Positions 5,109 to 7,078 of a stretch of 7,078 nucleotides of DNA are shown in pieces. Made by a program: the position numbers and the translations under genes. The stretch spans positions 1-7,078 of the forward strand of contig DHFQ01000020.1 in assembly GCA_002402325.1 (NCBI GenBank). Reading direction: 5' to 3'. The DNA comes from Candidatus Aminicenantes bacterium UBA4820 (GTDB lineage Bacteria > Acidobacteriota > UBA4820). Each line of letters opens with the position of its first letter. Within the stretch, counting starts at the first letter, position 1. The notes beneath the pieces were generated by a model. The model ran no database searches, was not told the origin of the DNA, and was given only the letters and a program-made list of their open reading frames with translations.

Positions 5109-6701
5109 CTAAGTTTTTTCAAAAATTCTCAATGATTCGCCCAATTCTCTTGCAGATGGGGTTATTATTGTCTTTGAGTGGATTTTTATCCTTCTATTTT
5201 CTTTTTTTGCCCTTCTTACATCATCTTCTGACACAAAGTCATAGATACCTTCTACAACCTCCTTTGGAGGGGCTTTCTTTAAGGAATCAATCTTTTTTGT
5301 TTCTATAAAATCGTATCCATTAATTTCAGAGGGAGTGATTAGTGGCTTCAATATTATAACCTCTTTTGTTGTAACAGGCTTTGTCTCAAAAGCAACCCTT
5401 TTAATATCCATAAGGTGAAGAGGTGTTATGTTGTCTGAAGTTATGTTGTTTCCCAATGCTCCACATCCAAGCGTAAGTGCGGGTGGAAGATTTGTTGAAA
5501 ATCCAACGGCACCGTGTGTTCCCGGAGTATTTATGAGAATCCTGAATGCGGGCTTTCTTAATGCAAACTGCCTTATAACATTCAAATCCTGTGCGTGAAG
5601 GCAAAGCGTATGTCCAAGCCCGCCATACTTTAAAACTTCGATGCACCTGTAGCATCCTGCTTCCCACCCATCCTCCTCAAAATAGGTCAAAACAGGAGAT
5701 AATTTTTCAAGTGTGAGTGGATGTTCTCTTCCAACTCCGTTCTCTTCAACTATCAAAACTTTTATATTTTGAGGGAGCTCAAAACCTGCCATCTCGGCTA
5801 TGACCTGAGGTGATTTTGCAACTATTTTGGGGTTTAAATTACCTTTCTCATCAACCATTAAAGATTCAAGTTGAGTTTTCTCTCTTTGATTCACAAAGTA
5901 GCAGCCCTCCTGTTTTAAGTACTCTCTAACCTTTTCAGCAACGGCTAAATCAACAATTAAAGATTGCTCGCTTGCACAAACAGTTCCCCAATCAAAACTC
6001 TTTCCCGCTACAACATCTTTTACCGCCTTTTGCAAATTCGCACTTCTGTCAATAAATGCAGGAACATTCCCCGGACCAACTCCATAAGCAGGCTTTCCCG
6101 ATGAATAGGCAGCCCTTACAAGCCCCAATCCACCCGTTGCAAGAATCACATTTGTTAGATGATGTTTCATCAAATATTGCGTGTCTTCAATCGTAGGATC
6201 ATTTATAAAACCGATTATTCCCCTCGGCGCTCCAGCCGACGCTGCGGCATCACTCAATGCGTCAACAACCGCTTTAATGCAATTTTTTGCAAAGGGATGG
6301 GGCGAAATAACAATTCCATTTCTTGATTTTAGCGAAATGAGTATCTTGTAAATCGTCGTTGAGGTTGGATTTGTTGATGGAATTACAGCGGCGACGATCC
6401 CCATTGGCGCAGCAACTTCATAAATCCCCATCTCTGGCTTTGCTGAAATAAACCCCGTCGTTTTCATCGGAAGGATGTAGCGATAGACATCTTCAGACGC
6501 TAATCTATTTTTAATCACCTTATCTTCAATCTTACCGTAGCCCGTCTCTTCATGTGCAAACCTTGCCCATTTTTCAAGGTTTGACATTGAAACTGTATGA
6601 ATTGCCTCAAGAACTCTGTTCACCTTCTCTTCACTAAAATCCGCAAAAAGTGTTTGAGCCCTCTTTGTCTCCTCCATAACTCTATCAATTTGATTTTTCA
6701 T
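5109..6701 (-). CDS. CoA-acylating aldehyde dehydrogenase (PduP/EutE family) with C-terminal extension
   Basis: This enzyme converts an aldehyde, CoA and NAD+ to acyl-CoA and NADH. Counting from the ATG at 6701 (530 residues), the core shows ETGYGKIEDKVIKN (52-65), PSTNPTSTT (108-116), ATGG (188-191), GVGPGNVPAF (207-216), the catalytic C242 in GTVCASEQS, and GLGHT (361-365). This signature belongs to the acylating (EutE/PduP/AdhE N-terminal) branch. The core ends near residue 440. About 90 further residues follow, ending in a charged helix and an IITPSARELGE stretch (residues 512-522); PduP and EutE are only about 465 residues long. There is no N-terminal PduP-style targeting helix. The start overlaps the BMC-H stop by four bases (ATGA), so the enzyme is very likely microcompartment cargo. 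The aldehyde cannot be told from sequence: acetaldehyde, propionaldehyde, lactaldehyde and sulfoacetaldehyde are all possible. A TTG five codons upstream is a weaker start. Confidence 0.92.
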   Translation of the reverse strand: MKNQIDRVMEETKRAQTLFADFSEEKVNRVLEAIHTVSMSNLEKWARFAHEETGYGKIEDKVIKNRLASEDVYRYILPMKTTGFISAKPEMGIYEVAAPMGIVAAVIPSTNPTSTTIYKILISLKSRNGIVISPHPFAKNCIKAVVDALSDAAASAGAPRGIIGFINDPTIEDTQYLMKHHLTNVILATGGLGLVRAAYSSGKPAYGVGPGNVPAFIDRSANLQKAVKDVVAGKSFDWGTVCASEQSLIVDLAVAEKVREYLKQEGCYFVNQREKTQLESLMVDEKGNLNPKIVAKSPQVIAEMAGFELPQNIKVLIVEENGVGREHPLTLEKLSPVLTYFEEDGWEAGCYRCIEVLKYGGLGHTLCLHAQDLNVIRQFALRKPAFRILINTPGTHGAVGFSTNLPPALTLGCGALGNNITSDNITPLHLMDIKRVAFETKPVTTKEVIILKPLITPSEINGYDFIETKKIDSLKKAPPKEVVEGIYDFVSEDDVRRAKKENRRIKIHSKTIITPSARELGESLRIFEKT

Positions 6702-6988
6702 TTCTTTCCCCCGCAAATTTCAGGAATTATTCTACTGACATCATCAAAAGGCATTGGAATGATGTGGTAGGTTATGAGCTCACCAACCCTTCTCGCTGCT
6801 TCCTTTCCCGCTTCAACAGATGCAGTAACCGAGCCCACATCTCCTCTCACATAGATTGAAATCAAACCTCCATCAGCATTTCCATAACCTAAAAGTTCAA
6901 CGCCTGCGGTTTTTACCATCTGGTCTGCCGCTTCAATTGCGGAAACGAGCCCTTTTGTCTCAACCATTCCAATCGCTTCGCCTTTCAT
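6698..6988 (-). CDS. Bacterial microcompartment hexameric shell protein (BMC-H)
   Basis: This 96-residue single-BMC-domain protein aligns with PduA, EutM and CcmK over its whole length: EAIGMVETKGLVSAIEAADQMVKTAGVELLGY, then ISIYVRGDVGSVTASVEAG and the C-terminal strand YHIIP. Such proteins form hexamers that tile the shell facets and let small substrates through a central pore. By ungapped comparison with PduA, the edge lysine K26 is kept. The pore loop reads N37-A-D-G-G instead of K-I-G-S-G, and the usual IPRPH edge motif is IPMPF, so R79 is methionine. It has an AAGGA ribosome binding site about 6 bases upstream and lies directly behind a near-consensus promoter. It overlaps the aldehyde dehydrogenase gene by four bases. 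No pentameric or trimeric shell protein is in the window, so a complete shell needs genes elsewhere. Confidence 0.95.
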   Translation of the reverse strand: MKGEAIGMVETKGLVSAIEAADQMVKTAGVELLGYGNADGGLISIYVRGDVGSVTASVEAGKEAARRVGELITYHIIPMPFDDVSRIIPEICGGKK

Positions 6989-7007
6989 TCGCCATCCTTA
7001 AGATAAA

Positions 7008-7036
7008 AGGATAGTTTTACTTTTCAAAGATGTCAA
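7008..7036 (-). promoter_or_regulatory. Sigma-70-like promoter of the shell protein/aldehyde dehydrogenase operon
   Basis: The minus strand has a perfect -35 TTGACA (7036-7031), a 17-base spacer and -10 TATCCT (7013-7008), which matches TATAAT at four positions. Transcription would start near 7001, leaving a leader of about 13 bases that begins just before the ribosome binding site. No operator or riboswitch fits in such a leader, so any control would act on the promoter itself or from sites upstream. Confidence 0.7.
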
Positions 7037-7078
7037 GTGATAATCCCAAAATTCGACATTGCTTTATATCTTCATTTG
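7017..7078 (-). CDS. Possible 3' end of an upstream minus-strand gene
   Basis: One minus-strand frame is open from the window edge to a TAA at 7019-7017, giving a tail that reads about NEDIKQCRILGLSLDIFEK. The composition looks protein-like, but 19 open codons are expected by chance fairly often. If real, the gene would end 28 bases before the BMC-H start and contain the -35 box of the BMC-H promoter. I do not recognise the protein. Confidence 0.3.
   Translation of the reverse strand, partial: NEDIKQCRILGLSLDIFEK

Noticed and set aside
5401..5667. Same-strand out-of-frame open frame inside the aldehyde dehydrogenase gene
   Set aside because: The main frame is clearly coding here (C-terminal part of the catalytic domain), and the alternative product looks random.
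6702..6716. TTG start five codons upstream for the aldehyde dehydrogenase
   Set aside because: The ATG at 6701 forms the ATGA overlap and has the G-rich site upstream; the TTG would place that site inside the gene.

Overview
The window is AT-rich and densely packed with bacterial genes, with strong AGGAGG-type ribosome binding sites, many 4-base gene overlaps and sigma-70-like promoters. The gene content (a DRTGG/CBS/PHP/GHKL-ATPase module, a bacterial microcompartment shell protein with a CoA-acylating aldehyde dehydrogenase, and an RqcP-like S4 protein) suggests an anaerobic, fermentative bacterium. It could be a low-GC Firmicute, a Thermotogae relative, or a candidate phylum such as the JS1 branch of Atribacterota. 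The phylum is inference and cannot be settled from this window.

Left block (1-2742, minus strand): five closely coupled genes, read right to left. They encode a DRTGG-domain protein, a CBS-CBS-GHKL ATPase fusion, a second DRTGG-domain protein, a PHP-domain phosphoesterase, and a stand-alone GHKL ATPase cut by the window edge. Three junctions are 4-base ATGA overlaps and one is a 17-base overlap, so this is almost certainly one operon. From memory, this gene set often sits next to electron-bifurcating [FeFe] hydrogenase genes, so such genes may follow beyond position 1.

Middle (2743-4051, plus strand): a short divergent promoter region, then an S4-domain RNA-binding protein of the RqcP/Hsp15 type and a DusB-type tRNA-dihydrouridine synthase. 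The dusB start is a TTG inside the end of the S4 gene. Both genes concern translation.

Right block (4082-7078, minus strand): a BMC-H shell protein behind a near-consensus promoter, overlapping by 4 bases with a CoA-acylating aldehyde dehydrogenase. That enzyme has a C-terminal extension resembling a motif of other microcompartment proteins and is a plausible cargo tag. Next comes a highly charged coiled-coil protein of unknown function with its own extended -10 promoter; it ends convergently with dusB. The last bases may hold the 3' end of another minus-strand gene.

No RNA genes, insertion sequences, CRISPR arrays or convincing hairpin terminators were seen. No gene-free stretch exceeds 100 bases.
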